Origin: Sphingopyxis alaskensis RB2256
GTDB lineage: Bacteria > Pseudomonadota > Alphaproteobacteria > Sphingomonadales > Sphingomonadaceae
DNA length: 64,000 bases
Direction: 5' to 3'
Assembly (NCBI RefSeq): GCF_000013985.1
Contig: NC_008048.1
Coordinates: 3,281,171-3,345,170 of the forward strand
Under the pieces are notes generated by a model. The model was not told where the DNA came from and ran no database searches. It saw only the letters and a list, made by a program, of their open reading frames with translations. Position numbers and translations under genes: made by a program. Positions within the stretch are counted from its first letter, which is position 1. Each line of letters starts with the position of its first letter. Positions 42,063 through 51,902 of the stretch are shown one piece after another.

Positions 42063-43670
42063 TCAGCCCTCGGTCCGCGCTTTGTCGATGGCCTGTCGCA
42101 GCACGGCATAGCCGACCTGTCCCTGCAGCAGCTGGTCGCCGACGATCCATGTCGGCGTCGCGTTCAGCCCAAGCTGCGTCGCGATCGCCATATTGTTGTC
42201 GATCTCGCGCTGGAACAGCGCTTCGTTCGCGGTCGCATCGGCGCTGCCGTCGGTGACGACGCCGGCCCGTTCGGCCGCAGCCGCAATCGCCCCGCGATCG
42301 AGTGAACTCGCTGCGAACATCGCGTGGTGAAACGCGTCATATTTTCCCTGCCGCGCAGCGGCGAGCGCCATGATCGCGGCGTCGCGGCTCTGCGGGGCGA
42401 TGATCGGCAGTTCGCGGAACACGACCTTCAGGCGTTTGTCCTCACGGATCAGCCGGTCGACGTCGGGCACGCTCGCGCGGCAGAAGCCGCAGGCATAGTC
42501 GGTGAAGACCACCAGCGTGACGTCGCCGTCGGCATTGCCCGCCCACGCCCCGGCATAGGGTTTTTCGAGCGCCGGACGCACCGCGTCGATCGCTTTCGCG
42601 ATTTCGCGACCACGCTGCGCTTCCAGCGCTTCGGGGATGATCTGCGGATTCGCCCTGATATAGTCGGCGACGACGGTTTCGACCTCGCTCTTGCTGAGCC
42701 CGCCGCCGACGCGTCCGCCGAGCCAGAAAACCAGCGCGAGCAGCAGGATGCCGCCGCCGGCCAGCGCCCAAAGGCGCATCGAACCGCTTTCCATGCCCGT
42801 CCCCTTCAATGTCGGCAGTCGCCCCGCCGCCATGGCCTTTTCGCTCGCCGACCTTGCGTCCGGCGCCTTGACGAGTGGCGAGCGGGCGTCGCCGTCCGGG
42901 GCGGCCGTTCGCGTCTTCGGCGTCGGCTTTGTGGTCAACGGGATCGCCGCGTCGCCCGCAAAGAGCGGCAGGTCGGGCGCGGCCGGCGCCTTGGCTTCCG
43001 CCGCGGCATCCTCGCGCGCGAGCAATTGTTCGAGCCCCGATGGTGGCGGCGCCGGTTCTTCGCGCGGCGCAGGGCGCAGCCTGGTCGCGGCATCGCCGAT
43101 GCTCTCGCGCAGGCTTTCGCTGCTCGCCTTGGCGAGGTCGGCGACCCCCGCCCTGGTCCTGTCGGCAACCTCGCCCAGCCCGCGCCCGGCATCGCGCGAC
43201 AATTTCCGCGCCTTGGCTCCGAGCGCCATTCTGGCCCATGCCTCGCCGCTGGCCTTCGCCAGGGCGCGGCCGGCGCGTGCCGATCCGCGTCCGGCGACCC
43301 GTGCGGCGCGTGCGGTCGCAGCGCCCGTCCTGCTTGCAAATTCACTGGCGCGCCGCGGTATCTCCATCGCCTCGACGCGCGCCGGAATGTCGGCGCGTTC
43401 GCCGATGCCGATCGTCCAGTCGGCAAAGGCTTCGGCGCCGCGGCGAAGCTGGTTCCACAGGCTCGCCGTGCCCGCCTTGATCGCTTCGGGTCTCACCAGT
43501 GGCTCGCCGCGCGGCTTGTCGGCTTTGCTGTATTGCGTCAGATCGATGCCGACCGGCGGTTCTTCCTTGGGCTTGGCCAATCCTTCGTCGCGGGCGCGCG
43601 CGCCCACACCCGGCGTCGGCGCGGGGTCGCGCAGCCATGGCTGGTAATATTCGTCTTTATTCTCTGTCAC
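42063..43670 (-). CDS. DsbA-like thioredoxin domain protein with long N-terminal extension
   Basis: This 535-aa protein has three parts. Residues 1-296 are a hydrophilic Ala/Arg-rich region of low complexity. One transmembrane helix follows (LWALAGGGILLLALVFWLGG, about 299-318). The C-terminal domain is DsbA-like, with the active-site CGFC in VVFTDYACGFCRASV (about 391) and the cis-Pro in NATPTWIVG. The N-terminal part is probably cytoplasmic and the thioredoxin domain periplasmic. Possible roles are oxidase or isomerase. The sulfotransferase starts 9 nt downstream. Confidence 0.88.
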   Translation of the reverse strand: MTENKDEYYQPWLRDPAPTPGVGARARDEGLAKPKEEPPVGIDLTQYSKADKPRGEPLVRPEAIKAGTASLWNQLRRGAEAFADWTIGIGERADIPARVEAMEIPRRASEFASRTGAATARAARVAGRGSARAGRALAKASGEAWARMALGAKARKLSRDAGRGLGEVADRTRAGVADLAKASSESLRESIGDAATRLRPAPREEPAPPPSGLEQLLAREDAAAEAKAPAAPDLPLFAGDAAIPLTTKPTPKTRTAAPDGDARSPLVKAPDARSASEKAMAAGRLPTLKGTGMESGSMRLWALAGGGILLLALVFWLGGRVGGGLSKSEVETVVADYIRANPQIIPEALEAQRGREIAKAIDAVRPALEKPYAGAWAGNADGDVTLVVFTDYACGFCRASVPDVDRLIREDKRLKVVFRELPIIAPQSRDAAIMALAAARQGKYDAFHHAMFAASSLDRGAIAAAAERAGVVTDGSADATANEALFQREIDNNMAIATQLGLNATPTWIVGDQLLQGQVGYAVLRQAIDKARTEG

Positions 43671-43726
43671 TTGCTGCCCTTGCGCATCGGTTAGGCGATG
43701 CGGTCCCCCGCTTGCTTCCCGCGAGT

Positions 43727-45130
43727 CTAACGCCGTTTACGCTCGCGTTCCACCTCGGCGCGAGCGACCAGCGAAATATCCTGTGCGCGAATCCAGTCGG
43801 GCGATCCCTGCGGCAGGCCCTGCATCGCCATTTCGGCATTACGCAGCGCCAGCGCCGGTTGTCTACCCTCGAGGCTATAGCGTTCGGCCGAAGCGAGCGC
43901 GGCGCGGGCCTGATCGCCCTTGTTGGCATAGACGATGCCAAGCTGATACCAGGCAAAGGGATTCTGGTTGTCGAGCGCGACCGCGGTTTTCAGGACCTTT
44001 TCGGCCTCGGCATAGTGGGCGGGCTCTTCGGTCGCGATCAGCGCATGGCCCAGCGTGGCGGCAATCAGGGGTTGCGAGCGCGATTTGGCCACCGCCTGGC
44101 GCAGCGGGGGGATCGCCTCGTCGGGGCGCCCCGATTCGAGCAGGATCTGCCCTTCGAGTTCGAGGAAATAGGGGTCGTCGGGGTCGGCTTCGAGCAGCGC
44201 CTCGACTTCGGCCAGCGCCTTTTGCGGATAGGCGCTCTTGTGCCAGGCATAGGCGCGCGCATAGCGCGCCGGAACACTGCGGTCGCTTTCCGGAAATTTG
44301 CGCAGCGTCCGTTCGGGCTCGGCCATATAGCCCAACAATTTGGCCTTGATGCGCTGGAACCGCTTTTCGATCGCCGGGTCAGCCGGCTTGTTCCATGCGG
44401 GGTCGATGACATAGACTTCGCGCAGCGCCTGGATACGGTCGCCCGACATCGGGTGCGTCCGGCCATAGGCCTGGTCGTCGTCCTGCTTGATGCCATAGCG
44501 GAACTCCAGATTCTGGAGCTTCTTGAAGAAGGCCAGGCTGCCGCGCCCGCTGATCCCCGCCTTCGACAGATATTGTGCGCCGGCGGCGTCAGCGGTCGAT
44601 TCCTGGACGCGGCTGAAGGCGAGGAACTTGCCGAGCGCCGCCTGCTGCCCCGCCATCATGATGCCCATGCCCGCCTCGCCGCCGCCCGCCGCGATCGCCG
44701 CGGCGCCGAGCAGCAGGCTGAGCAGCGAGATGCTGGTCGCGGCGCTCACGCCATCGTTGATGCGGATGGCGTGGCCGCCCATCACATGCCCCAGTTCGTG
44801 CGCGAGCACGCCCTGCACCTCTTCGGCGCTGTCGGCGGCTTCGATCAGCCCGCTGAAGACATAGATGTCCTGGCTGCCCGCGACAAAGGCGTTGATGCTG
44901 CGATCGCCGAGCAGGTGGACGCGCACCTGTCCCGGCTGCAATCCCGCGGCGACGAGCAGCGGGTCCATCATATCCTGAAACAGCGCCTCGGTTTCGGCAT
45001 CGCGCAGGATCGACTGGGCGGCCGCGGGGCGCACCGCGATGGCGACCATCGCGAGCAGCGTGAGCAGGATATGAAAAAGGGAGCGCAAGCCATGCGCGCC
45101 GGACGCGGGTTGCGGCGGGAAAGCGGTCAT
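43727..45130 (-). CDS. M48 family metalloprotease with TPR (BepA/YfgC-like)
   Basis: This 467-aa protein has a signal peptide (FHILLTLLAMVAIAVRPAAA), an M48 protease domain with the zinc motif LAHELGHVMGGH (about 117-128) and the third-ligand helix QESTADAAGAQYL, and TPR units in the C-terminal half. This layout is that of BepA-type outer-membrane-quality-control proteases. The ATG at 45130 has AAGAAGG at 6 nt and is preferred to an in-frame ATG at 45175 with a weak ribosome-binding site. Confidence 0.92.
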   Translation of the reverse strand: MTAFPPQPASGAHGLRSLFHILLTLLAMVAIAVRPAAAQSILRDAETEALFQDMMDPLLVAAGLQPGQVRVHLLGDRSINAFVAGSQDIYVFSGLIEAADSAEEVQGVLAHELGHVMGGHAIRINDGVSAATSISLLSLLLGAAAIAAGGGEAGMGIMMAGQQAALGKFLAFSRVQESTADAAGAQYLSKAGISGRGSLAFFKKLQNLEFRYGIKQDDDQAYGRTHPMSGDRIQALREVYVIDPAWNKPADPAIEKRFQRIKAKLLGYMAEPERTLRKFPESDRSVPARYARAYAWHKSAYPQKALAEVEALLEADPDDPYFLELEGQILLESGRPDEAIPPLRQAVAKSRSQPLIAATLGHALIATEEPAHYAEAEKVLKTAVALDNQNPFAWYQLGIVYANKGDQARAALASAERYSLEGRQPALALRNAEMAMQGLPQGSPDWIRAQDISLVARAEVERERKRR

Positions 45131-45260
45131 CGCCGCCCTTCTTGCGCCGCGCGCCTGAACCCCGAGTGAAGCCATGAGGGCTTATTGGGGGTCAGCGCGC
45201 GCAGGCGCAAGGTCGGCGTGCGATTTCCGCGACCGATTGTCGCCCGATCGGTCGGGACGA

Positions 45261-47873
45261 TCAATTGCCGAACGTGCGCTGCCACCAGCCGCGGCGCGGT
45301 TCGCCATCCGCCGCCTCGCCGGTCTCGCCCGCGTCGGCGGCGACCGGTTCGGCGGCGCTTTGGGTCGCAGCTTCGCTGGTCGCTTCGGCTGCGACGGCCT
45401 TTTTCGCTCGGCTCGCGCGCTTCTTCGGCGCGGGTTCGGCGGCTTCGGCAGGGGCGTCGGTGACGGGGGCTTCGGCCGCTTCGGCCTCCGCTGCAGCCTC
45501 GGCGGCCAGCGCCGCCTTGGTCTTGCGCGGTGCGCGTTTGCGTTTCGGCTTGTCTTCGGCCGCGACTGCCTCGACCGTTGCGTCGGCTGCTTGCGGCAGC
45601 GGCGCGTCGGTCGCCGCTTCGGGCTCCGGTGCCGGTTCGGCGGTCGCTGCGTCGGCGTCGGTTGCGCTATTGGCCTCGTCGCCCTTCTTGCGCCCGCGTC
45701 CGCCGCGACGGCGCGGTTTTTTCGCGGCAGGTTCGGCCTCGGCATCGGTTCCCGGTGCCTCGTCGGTCGTCGACGCGGCTTCGGCGTCGCCTGCCGTTTC
45801 CTGGACATCGTCCACCGCGGAGGGCGCATCCTCGGCGCCTTCGGTGCCTTCCTCGTCGCGGCGACCGCGGCGGCTGCGGCGACGACGGCGGCGGCGCTTG
45901 CGGCCCTCGCCATCGGTGTCGCTTTCGTCACGGGCCCGCGCGGGCGCGCGGCTGTCCGATGCGTCCTCGTCGCTTTCCTCTTCATCCTCCTCTTCGGGGA
46001 TGTCGTCCTCATCATCCTCGATCGGCTCGATCGGGGCGAAGCTGCGGCGCTGGGTGGGCGGCGGGCCGCCGACCTCGATCGCCATGCGCGCGCCCTCGGT
46101 CTCGCCGTCCGGCAGGATTTCGACGCTGACGCCGTAAAGCTCCTCGATTTCGTGCAGTTCGCGGCGCTTTTCGTTGAGCAGGTAGAAGGTCGCTTCCTGG
46201 CTCGCACGCAGCGTGATCTTGCTGCCCTTGCCGCGCGCCGCTTCCTCTTCGATCAGGCGCAGCGCGCTGAGCCCCGCCGACGATGCAGTGCGGACGAGCC
46301 CGGTGCCCTCGCAATGCGGACAGGGCCGCGTCGAGGCTTCGAGCACCCCGGTGCGCAGCCGCTGGCGGCTCATTTCCATCAGGCCGAAACCCGAAATGCG
46401 GCCGACCTGGATGCGCGCGCGATCGTTCTTCAGCGCCTCCTTCATCGCGCGCTCGACCTTGCGGACGTTCGAGCCATGATCCATGTCGATGAAGTCGATG
46501 ACGATCAGCCCCGCCATGTCGCGCAGGCGCAGCTGGCGCGCGATTTCGGCCGCGGCCTCCAGATTGGTGCTGAGCGCCGTCTGTTCGATATTATGCTCGC
46601 GCGTCGACCGGCCCGAGTTGATGTCGATCGACACCAGCGCCTCGGTCGGGTTGATCACCAGATAGCCGCCCGATTTCAGCTGGACGACGGGATTGAGCAT
46701 CCCGGCAAGCTGGTCTTCGACGCCGTAGCGCTGATAGAGCGAGACGGGATCGGCATATTGCTTCACGCGCCGCGCGTGGCTCGGCATCAAGAGCTTCATG
46801 AACTGCTTCGCCGCCTTGTAGCCCTCGTCGCCCTCGACGAGCACTTCCTCGATGTCCTTGTGATAAATGTCGCGGATCGCGCGTTTGATCAGGTCGCTGT
46901 CCGAATGGATGAGCGCGGGCGCGCTCGACGCCAGCGTCTTTTCGCGAATCTCGTCCCACAGGCGCGCGAGATAGTCGAAGTCGCGCTTGATCTCGGTCTT
47001 GGTACGGCTCATGCCCGCCGTGCGAACGATGCAGCCCATCGTCGGCGGCAGGTTCATCTCGTCGATCATCGCCTTCAGCTTGCGGCGATCGGCGCCGTTC
47101 GAAATCTTGCGGCTGATACCGCCACCGTGCATCGTGTTGGGCATCAGCACGCAGTAGCGGCCGGCCAGCGACAGATAGGTGGTGAGCGCCGCCCCCTTGT
47201 TGCCGCGCTCTTCCTTGACGACCTGCACCAGCATCACCTGGCGGCGGCGGATGACGTCCTGGATCTTGTAGCGGCGGCGCAGCGACATGCGGCTTTCGCC
47301 ATCCTCCTCGTCGCTGCGTCGGCCGCGGCCCCGGCCGCCCTTGCGCCCGTCGCGCCCGCGGCGCTTGCGGTCGCCGCGGTTTTCCCTGCCCTCCTCGGCG
47401 CCCTCTTCGCCATCGGCGTCGCCATTGTCGGCATCGCCATTCTCGCCGTCGTCCTCGCCTTCGCCTTCGCCGATCGTTTCGGGCGCGGGGGCGTCGCCAT
47501 TTTCGTCGTCATGCTCCTCGACGTCGGCGACATCGCCCTCCAGCTCGTCGAGATCGTCCTCGGCACGCTGCGCCGCGGCGGCGGCATGTTCGGCCTCTTC
47601 GCGCAGCAATGCTTCGCGGTCTTCCTTGGGAATCTGGTAATAATCGGGGTGGATTTCGCTGAATGCCAGGAATCCGTGGCGGTTGCCCCCATATTCGACG
47701 AACGCCGCCTGCAGCGACGGTTCGACGCGGGTTACCTTGGCCAGATAGATATTTCCCTTGAGCTGCTTGTGCTCGGCGGACTCGAAATCAAACTCCTCGA
47801 TGCGGTTTCCCTTGGTGACGGCGACCCGGGTTTCTTCCCGGTGCCGCGCGTCGATCAACATGCGCGTGGTCAT
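45261..47873 (-). CDS. rne: Ribonuclease E
   Basis: This 870-aa endoribonuclease carries out mRNA decay and rRNA/tRNA processing and organises the degradosome. The N-terminal S1 domain is split by a charged insert (about residues 100-195: EDDLDELEGD then EGEGEDDGENGD then KRRGRDGRKGGRGRGRR). The catalytic DNase I-like domain follows, with GLIVIDFIDMDHGSNVRKVE and the zinc-link CPHCEGTG. The C-terminal about 250 residues are disordered, alternately acidic and Arg-rich, as usual for degradosome scaffolds. ATG 47873 gives the standard MTTRMLIDARH. A long leader precedes it. Confidence 0.95.
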   Translation of the reverse strand: MTTRMLIDARHREETRVAVTKGNRIEEFDFESAEHKQLKGNIYLAKVTRVEPSLQAAFVEYGGNRHGFLAFSEIHPDYYQIPKEDREALLREEAEHAAAAAQRAEDDLDELEGDVADVEEHDDENGDAPAPETIGEGEGEDDGENGDADNGDADGEEGAEEGRENRGDRKRRGRDGRKGGRGRGRRSDEEDGESRMSLRRRYKIQDVIRRRQVMLVQVVKEERGNKGAALTTYLSLAGRYCVLMPNTMHGGGISRKISNGADRRKLKAMIDEMNLPPTMGCIVRTAGMSRTKTEIKRDFDYLARLWDEIREKTLASSAPALIHSDSDLIKRAIRDIYHKDIEEVLVEGDEGYKAAKQFMKLLMPSHARRVKQYADPVSLYQRYGVEDQLAGMLNPVVQLKSGGYLVINPTEALVSIDINSGRSTREHNIEQTALSTNLEAAAEIARQLRLRDMAGLIVIDFIDMDHGSNVRKVERAMKEALKNDRARIQVGRISGFGLMEMSRQRLRTGVLEASTRPCPHCEGTGLVRTASSAGLSALRLIEEEAARGKGSKITLRASQEATFYLLNEKRRELHEIEELYGVSVEILPDGETEGARMAIEVGGPPPTQRRSFAPIEPIEDDEDDIPEEEDEEESDEDASDSRAPARARDESDTDGEGRKRRRRRRRSRRGRRDEEGTEGAEDAPSAVDDVQETAGDAEAASTTDEAPGTDAEAEPAAKKPRRRGGRGRKKGDEANSATDADAATAEPAPEPEAATDAPLPQAADATVEAVAAEDKPKRKRAPRKTKAALAAEAAAEAEAAEAPVTDAPAEAAEPAPKKRASRAKKAVAAEATSEAATQSAAEPVAADAGETGEAADGEPRRGWWQRTFGN

Positions 47874-48517
47874 TGGTAACACTCCAAGCGCGCCGCAGCG
47901 CGCCATCAAAAAATCCCGCAGACACTCCTGGCGGAGAGTCGCGGCGGATAAGGGTGAAAAGACAAAAATCGTTATTGCCGAAGGCGGCTTGCGTCCGGTC
48001 CTGGACGCGCATGCGGTCTTCCCGTCCGGCGAGCGGGGCAAAAGCGCCCGCGTCGGGATGAGAAGAGGGCATGGCAAGCCTCATGCGGCATCAACCTGTT
48101 ACGGGGTGAGCGGGCGGGCAGGGCGGGCTTGCAAGCGAACGCCCCGACTGTCCGGTCAACCGGGTGGGCTGGCGGCAGGCGTGTCCTTGCCCGCATGTCC
48201 GGCACCAAGGCGACCATGTTCCGCGAGTTTCGCGGACCAGGCCTTCCCCTCAAAAGGCCGGACGGCACCGGAAAGGACGCCGTCAGTGATGGGGTGCTAG
48301 CATCGGCACGGGCCGACGGCAACCACAACCGCTGCCAAAGATGGGATCGCCGTTCACAGTTGCAAGAATGTCATGCGTGGCCGGTGCCGCCTTTCGCATA
48401 AAAGGCCGTCGTCGCTGCGCCATCTTCCATGCTCGATTCAATCTCGCAGGGCGCTGGAATCGGGTCATTTCGAATAAGCGCTGGACCAATCGCCACGTCG
48501 GACGGCATAGACGCGCC
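47874..48517. promoter_or_regulatory. 644-nt non-coding region between rne and the amidase (rne leader)
   Basis: No convincing gene is visible. The rne side probably holds a long 5' untranslated region, as RNase E genes often have for autoregulation. One perfect short hairpin occurs (TCCGCGA/TCGCGGA near 48220-48236). I could not pick promoters with confidence. Frames that cross this stretch have no conserved features and I treat them as chance. Confidence 0.45.
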
Positions 48518-49408
48518 ATGATGCTGCTCGCCCTTATCGGCCTGATCGCGACGCCGCCGACGGGGGGCGCCGCAGCCGATCGCCCGCGCGCCGAGCATCC
48601 TGTCACCCTTGCGTTTCGCGCGCGGCGACCGGCCCGGCGCTACAGCGTCACCGTTCCGATCGGCAAGCCCCGGCCCGCGGTGCCGCTGCCGCGGATCGAG
48701 GGACCCGACGATAATCGCCTGCCGCTCGTGGTGATCGACGCGGGGCACGGCGGGCACGACCCGGGCGCGATTTCGCCGCACAATGGTCGGCGTGAAAAGG
48801 ACGTCACATTGGCGATCGCGCGCGCGATCCGCGACGAACTCCTCGCCTCGCGCCGCGTCCGCGTCGCGCTCACCCGCGACGACGACCGCTTCCTTGTGCT
48901 CGAGGAACGCTATGGCATCGCACGGCGGCTGAAGGCCGACCTCTTCATTTCGGTCCACGCCGATGCTGCCGAGAACAGCGAGGCGCACGGCGCGTCGGTC
49001 TATACCTTGTCCGAAGTCGCATCCGACCGCGAGGCGGCACGGCTTGCGGCGCGCGAGAACAAGGCGAATATCATCAACGGCGTCGATCTGGGGGCGCATG
49101 GCGATGCCGTGTCGTCGATCCTTATCGACCTGACCCAGCGCGAAACGATGAACGCTTCGGCCGAATTTGCCCGCCTGCTCCAGCGCGAGGCGTCGGACGA
49201 GATGACATTCCGCACCACCGCGCACCGCTTTGCCTCCTTCGTCGTGCTGAAGGCACCCGATACGCCGTCCGTGCTGTTCGAGACGGGTTTTCTCTCGAAC
49301 AAGGGTGACGCCGCATTTCTCGCCTCGGCGTCGGGGCGCAAAAAGGTGGCGCGCGGCGTGCGCGAAGCGGTGCAGATCCATTTCGCGCGGCGTCTTGCGG
49401 CCGAGTGA
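48518..49408 (+). CDS. N-acetylmuramoyl-L-alanine amidase (Amidase_3)
   Basis: This 296-aa zinc amidase cleaves the amide bond between MurNAc and the peptide stem and acts in cell separation. Motifs: VVIDAGHGGHDPGAIS with the first zinc His, EKDVTLAIARAIRD with Glu, FISVHADAAENSEA with the second His, and the C-terminal VLFETGFLSNKGD with the catalytic Glu. The N-terminus from the ATG at 48518 reads MMLLALIGLIATPPTGGAAAD, a signal peptide. An earlier ATG at 48341 would add 59 unlikely residues. AmiC-type. Confidence 0.93.
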   Translation: MMLLALIGLIATPPTGGAAADRPRAEHPVTLAFRARRPARRYSVTVPIGKPRPAVPLPRIEGPDDNRLPLVVIDAGHGGHDPGAISPHNGRREKDVTLAIARAIRDELLASRRVRVALTRDDDRFLVLEERYGIARRLKADLFISVHADAAENSEAHGASVYTLSEVASDREAARLAARENKANIINGVDLGAHGDAVSSILIDLTQRETMNASAEFARLLQREASDEMTFRTTAHRFASFVVLKAPDTPSVLFETGFLSNKGDAAFLASASGRKKVARGVREAVQIHFARRLAAE

Positions 49409-49442
49409 CGGCAGCCTTGTCGGGAGCGAAGGAGGGAGCGGC

Positions 49443-50696
49443 ATGAGCTGGAGCAACTGGTCGGGCAGCGTCGCCGCGCGCGCCGCGATAGCGCGCCCGC
49501 AAAGCGAGGACGAACTCGCGGCGTTGATTCGCGGCGCGCACCGGCTGCGCGTCGCGGGGGCGGGACACAGCTTCATGCCGCTCTGCGAATCGGACGAGCT
49601 GATCGTCAGCCTCGACGCGATGCCGGGCGAGATCCGCGTCGCACCCGATCGCCGCACCGCGCGCATCCCCGCGGGCTGGAGCATCCGGCGGCTGACCGCG
49701 GCGCTCTGGGACCATGGCCTCGCGCTCGCCAATCAGGGCGACGTCAATCCGCAGTCGCTCGCGGGCGCGATGGCGACGGGCACGCACGGCACCGGGATCG
49801 ACCTGGGTTCGCTGTCGACCTTTGCCCGCGGCTTCCGCTTCGTCGATGCGGCGGGCGAGGTGCATTGGTGCGACGCGCAGACCAACGCCGATCTCTATCA
49901 GGCGCAGCGCCTGTCGCTCGGCCTGTTCGGCGTCGTCACCGAAATCGACGTCGCGGTCGTCCCCGCCTTTCACCTCGCCGAACGGATCGAAAAGCGCCGC
50001 TGGGCGGAGGTGCGCGAAAGCTATGACGCGCTGGCGCAGCGGCATCGTCACGTCGAATTCTGGTTCTTTCCGCACAGCGACCAGGTGATCCTGAAAACGC
50101 TCGACCCGTGCGACCCGTGCGATCCGCCGCCGACGACGACCGACATGGAGGAGGCGACCTTTCGCCGCATCCTCAATGTATCGGCGCGCCTCCCTTTCCT
50201 CACACCCTTCCTCCAGCGACTGATGATGAAAAGCCCGATTGCGGGGCGCCGCCGCGGTCCCGCGCACTGCATCTTTCCGTCAGACCGCACGATCCGCTTC
50301 GAGGAAATGGAATATGAAATGCCGCGCGCCGTCGGGCTGGAGACGCTCGAAGAGGTCGTCGGCTGGATTCGCAGAAAACGCCTGCCGGTGACCTTTCCTT
50401 TCGAATATCGCTCCGTCGCCGCCGACGACATCTGGATGAGCCCGATGAACGCCGGGCCGGTCGCTGCCATTTCGATGCACCAATATGCGAAAATACCCTG
50501 GCAAAATCTGTTTGCCGAGGCTGAAGCGATTTTTCGTGGCCATGGCGGGCGCCCGCACTGGGCCAAGCGCCACAGCCTGACCCGCGCCGACGTCGCCACC
50601 CTCTACCCGATGGCGCCGCGCTACATTGCGGTCCGGCGCGCTGCCGACCCGGCGGGCAAATTCCTGAATCCCCATCTCGAAAGCCTCTTCGCATGA
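49443..50696 (+). CDS. D-arabinono-1,4-lactone oxidase / FAD-linked oxidase family protein
   Basis: This 417-aa flavoenzyme has an N-terminal FAD-binding domain with RVAGAGHSFMPLCESDELI, where the His in the AGxGHS segment is the covalent FAD attachment site in several relatives, and a C-terminal ALO domain (PHWAKRHSLTRADVATLYP). Family members oxidise aldonolactones, e.g. L-gulono- or D-arabinono-lactone. The ATG at 49443 is preceded by AAGGAGGGAG. The next gene overlaps by 4 bp. Confidence 0.93.
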   Translation: MSWSNWSGSVAARAAIARPQSEDELAALIRGAHRLRVAGAGHSFMPLCESDELIVSLDAMPGEIRVAPDRRTARIPAGWSIRRLTAALWDHGLALANQGDVNPQSLAGAMATGTHGTGIDLGSLSTFARGFRFVDAAGEVHWCDAQTNADLYQAQRLSLGLFGVVTEIDVAVVPAFHLAERIEKRRWAEVRESYDALAQRHRHVEFWFFPHSDQVILKTLDPCDPCDPPPTTTDMEEATFRRILNVSARLPFLTPFLQRLMMKSPIAGRRRGPAHCIFPSDRTIRFEEMEYEMPRAVGLETLEEVVGWIRRKRLPVTFPFEYRSVAADDIWMSPMNAGPVAAISMHQYAKIPWQNLFAEAEAIFRGHGGRPHWAKRHSLTRADVATLYPMAPRYIAVRRAADPAGKFLNPHLESLFA

Positions 50697-51838
50697 CGAG
50701 CGACCGCCTCCTGCACGACGCGCTGATCGGTCGGCAGGGGAGCCGCGCCGACCTCAACACCCCGGTGCTGATTCTCGACCGCGAGGCGCTCGACCGCAAC
50801 ATCGCCCGCATGGCGGCGCTCACCAAGGCGGCGGGCGTCGCGCTGCGCCCCCATGCCAAAACGCATAAAAGCGTCGATATCGCGCGCCGCCAGCTCGATG
50901 CCGGGGCGGTCGGCGTCTGCTGCGCAAAGATCGGCGAGGCCGAAATACTGGCGGATGGCGGCATCACCGGCATCCTGATCACCTCGCCCGTCGCCGCCCC
51001 CGCCGCGATCGCGCGTCTTGCGAAACTGGCGGCGCGCGCCGAGGGGCTGATGGCGGTCGTCGATCATCCCGCGGTCGCCGTGCGCGTAGACGCGGCGCTT
51101 GCGGTCGAGGGTGCGCGGCTCGACGTCATCATCGACATTGACCCCGGCATCGCACGCACTGGCGTCGCGTCGGCCGAAGCGGCGGTCGCGCTCGCGCAGA
51201 CGATCGACGCCTTGCCCGGCCTCGCCTGGCGCGGCGTGCAATATTATTGCGGGTCACAGCAGCATATCGAAAGCTATGCCGAACGCCGCGCCGCGATCAT
51301 CGAGCGCACGGACTATTTGCAGGGGGTCATCGCCGCGCTGGCGGACGCCGGTTTCGCGCCACCGATCGTCACCGGGTCGGGCACCGGCACGCACCGCATC
51401 GACCTCGACCTCGGTGTCTTTACCGAGCTTCAGGCGGGCAGCTATGTCTTCATGGACAAGCAATATCTCGACTGCGAGCTGGCGGAGGGCGAAGCCGCGC
51501 CGTTCGAGGTCGCGCTCGCGGTCGATGCGCGCGTCGTCAGCGCCAACCACAGCGGCCTCGTCACGATCGACGCGGGTTTCAAGTCGCTCTCGACCGACGG
51601 CGGGGTGGCGGCGGTCCGGCGCGGCGCGCCCGAAACCGCCTTTTTCGCCTTCATGGGCGACGAACATGCCGCGCTCATCGCCCCCGGCATCGGCGACATG
51701 CTGCATCCCGGCGATCCCGTCAGCCTGACCGTGCCGCACTGCGACCCGACGGTGAACCTCTATGACCATTATCATGTCGTCGACGGCGACACGCTGATCG
51801 ACATCTGGCCGGTCAGCGCCCGCGGCTGTGCGCGATGA
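50693..51838 (+). CDS. DSD1 family PLP-dependent enzyme (D-threonine aldolase-like)
   Basis: This 381-aa enzyme has an alanine-racemase-like N-terminal barrel with the PLP lysine in RPHAKTHKSVDIARRQL and VCCAKIGEAE, then a C-terminal D-serine dehydratase-like domain (TVPHCDPTVNLYDHYHVVDG) with the His and Cys that bind the metal. It could be a D-threonine aldolase or D-serine dehydratase. The ATG overlaps the lactone oxidase stop by 4 bp, so the two are coupled. Confidence 0.9.
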   Translation: MTSDRLLHDALIGRQGSRADLNTPVLILDREALDRNIARMAALTKAAGVALRPHAKTHKSVDIARRQLDAGAVGVCCAKIGEAEILADGGITGILITSPVAAPAAIARLAKLAARAEGLMAVVDHPAVAVRVDAALAVEGARLDVIIDIDPGIARTGVASAEAAVALAQTIDALPGLAWRGVQYYCGSQQHIESYAERRAAIIERTDYLQGVIAALADAGFAPPIVTGSGTGTHRIDLDLGVFTELQAGSYVFMDKQYLDCELAEGEAAPFEVALAVDARVVSANHSGLVTIDAGFKSLSTDGGVAAVRRGAPETAFFAFMGDEHAALIAPGIGDMLHPGDPVSLTVPHCDPTVNLYDHYHVVDGDTLIDIWPVSARGCAR

Positions 51839-51902
51839 TCCCGGCGCGCTCCGCCGCAAGCACGCTTCCCTTTCGGCGATCCACGCTTTAGAGGCGGGAC
51901 AT

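Noticed and set aside
45174..47879. 901-codon plus-strand open frame opposite rne
   Set aside because: The rne frame has S1, catalytic and scaffold domains. The antisense frame is long only because the GC-rich, repetitive charged codons avoid stops.
47788..48328. Small frames in the rne-amidase gap
   Set aside because: No conserved motifs, no good ribosome-binding site, and start codons chosen by chance; treated as leader DNA.
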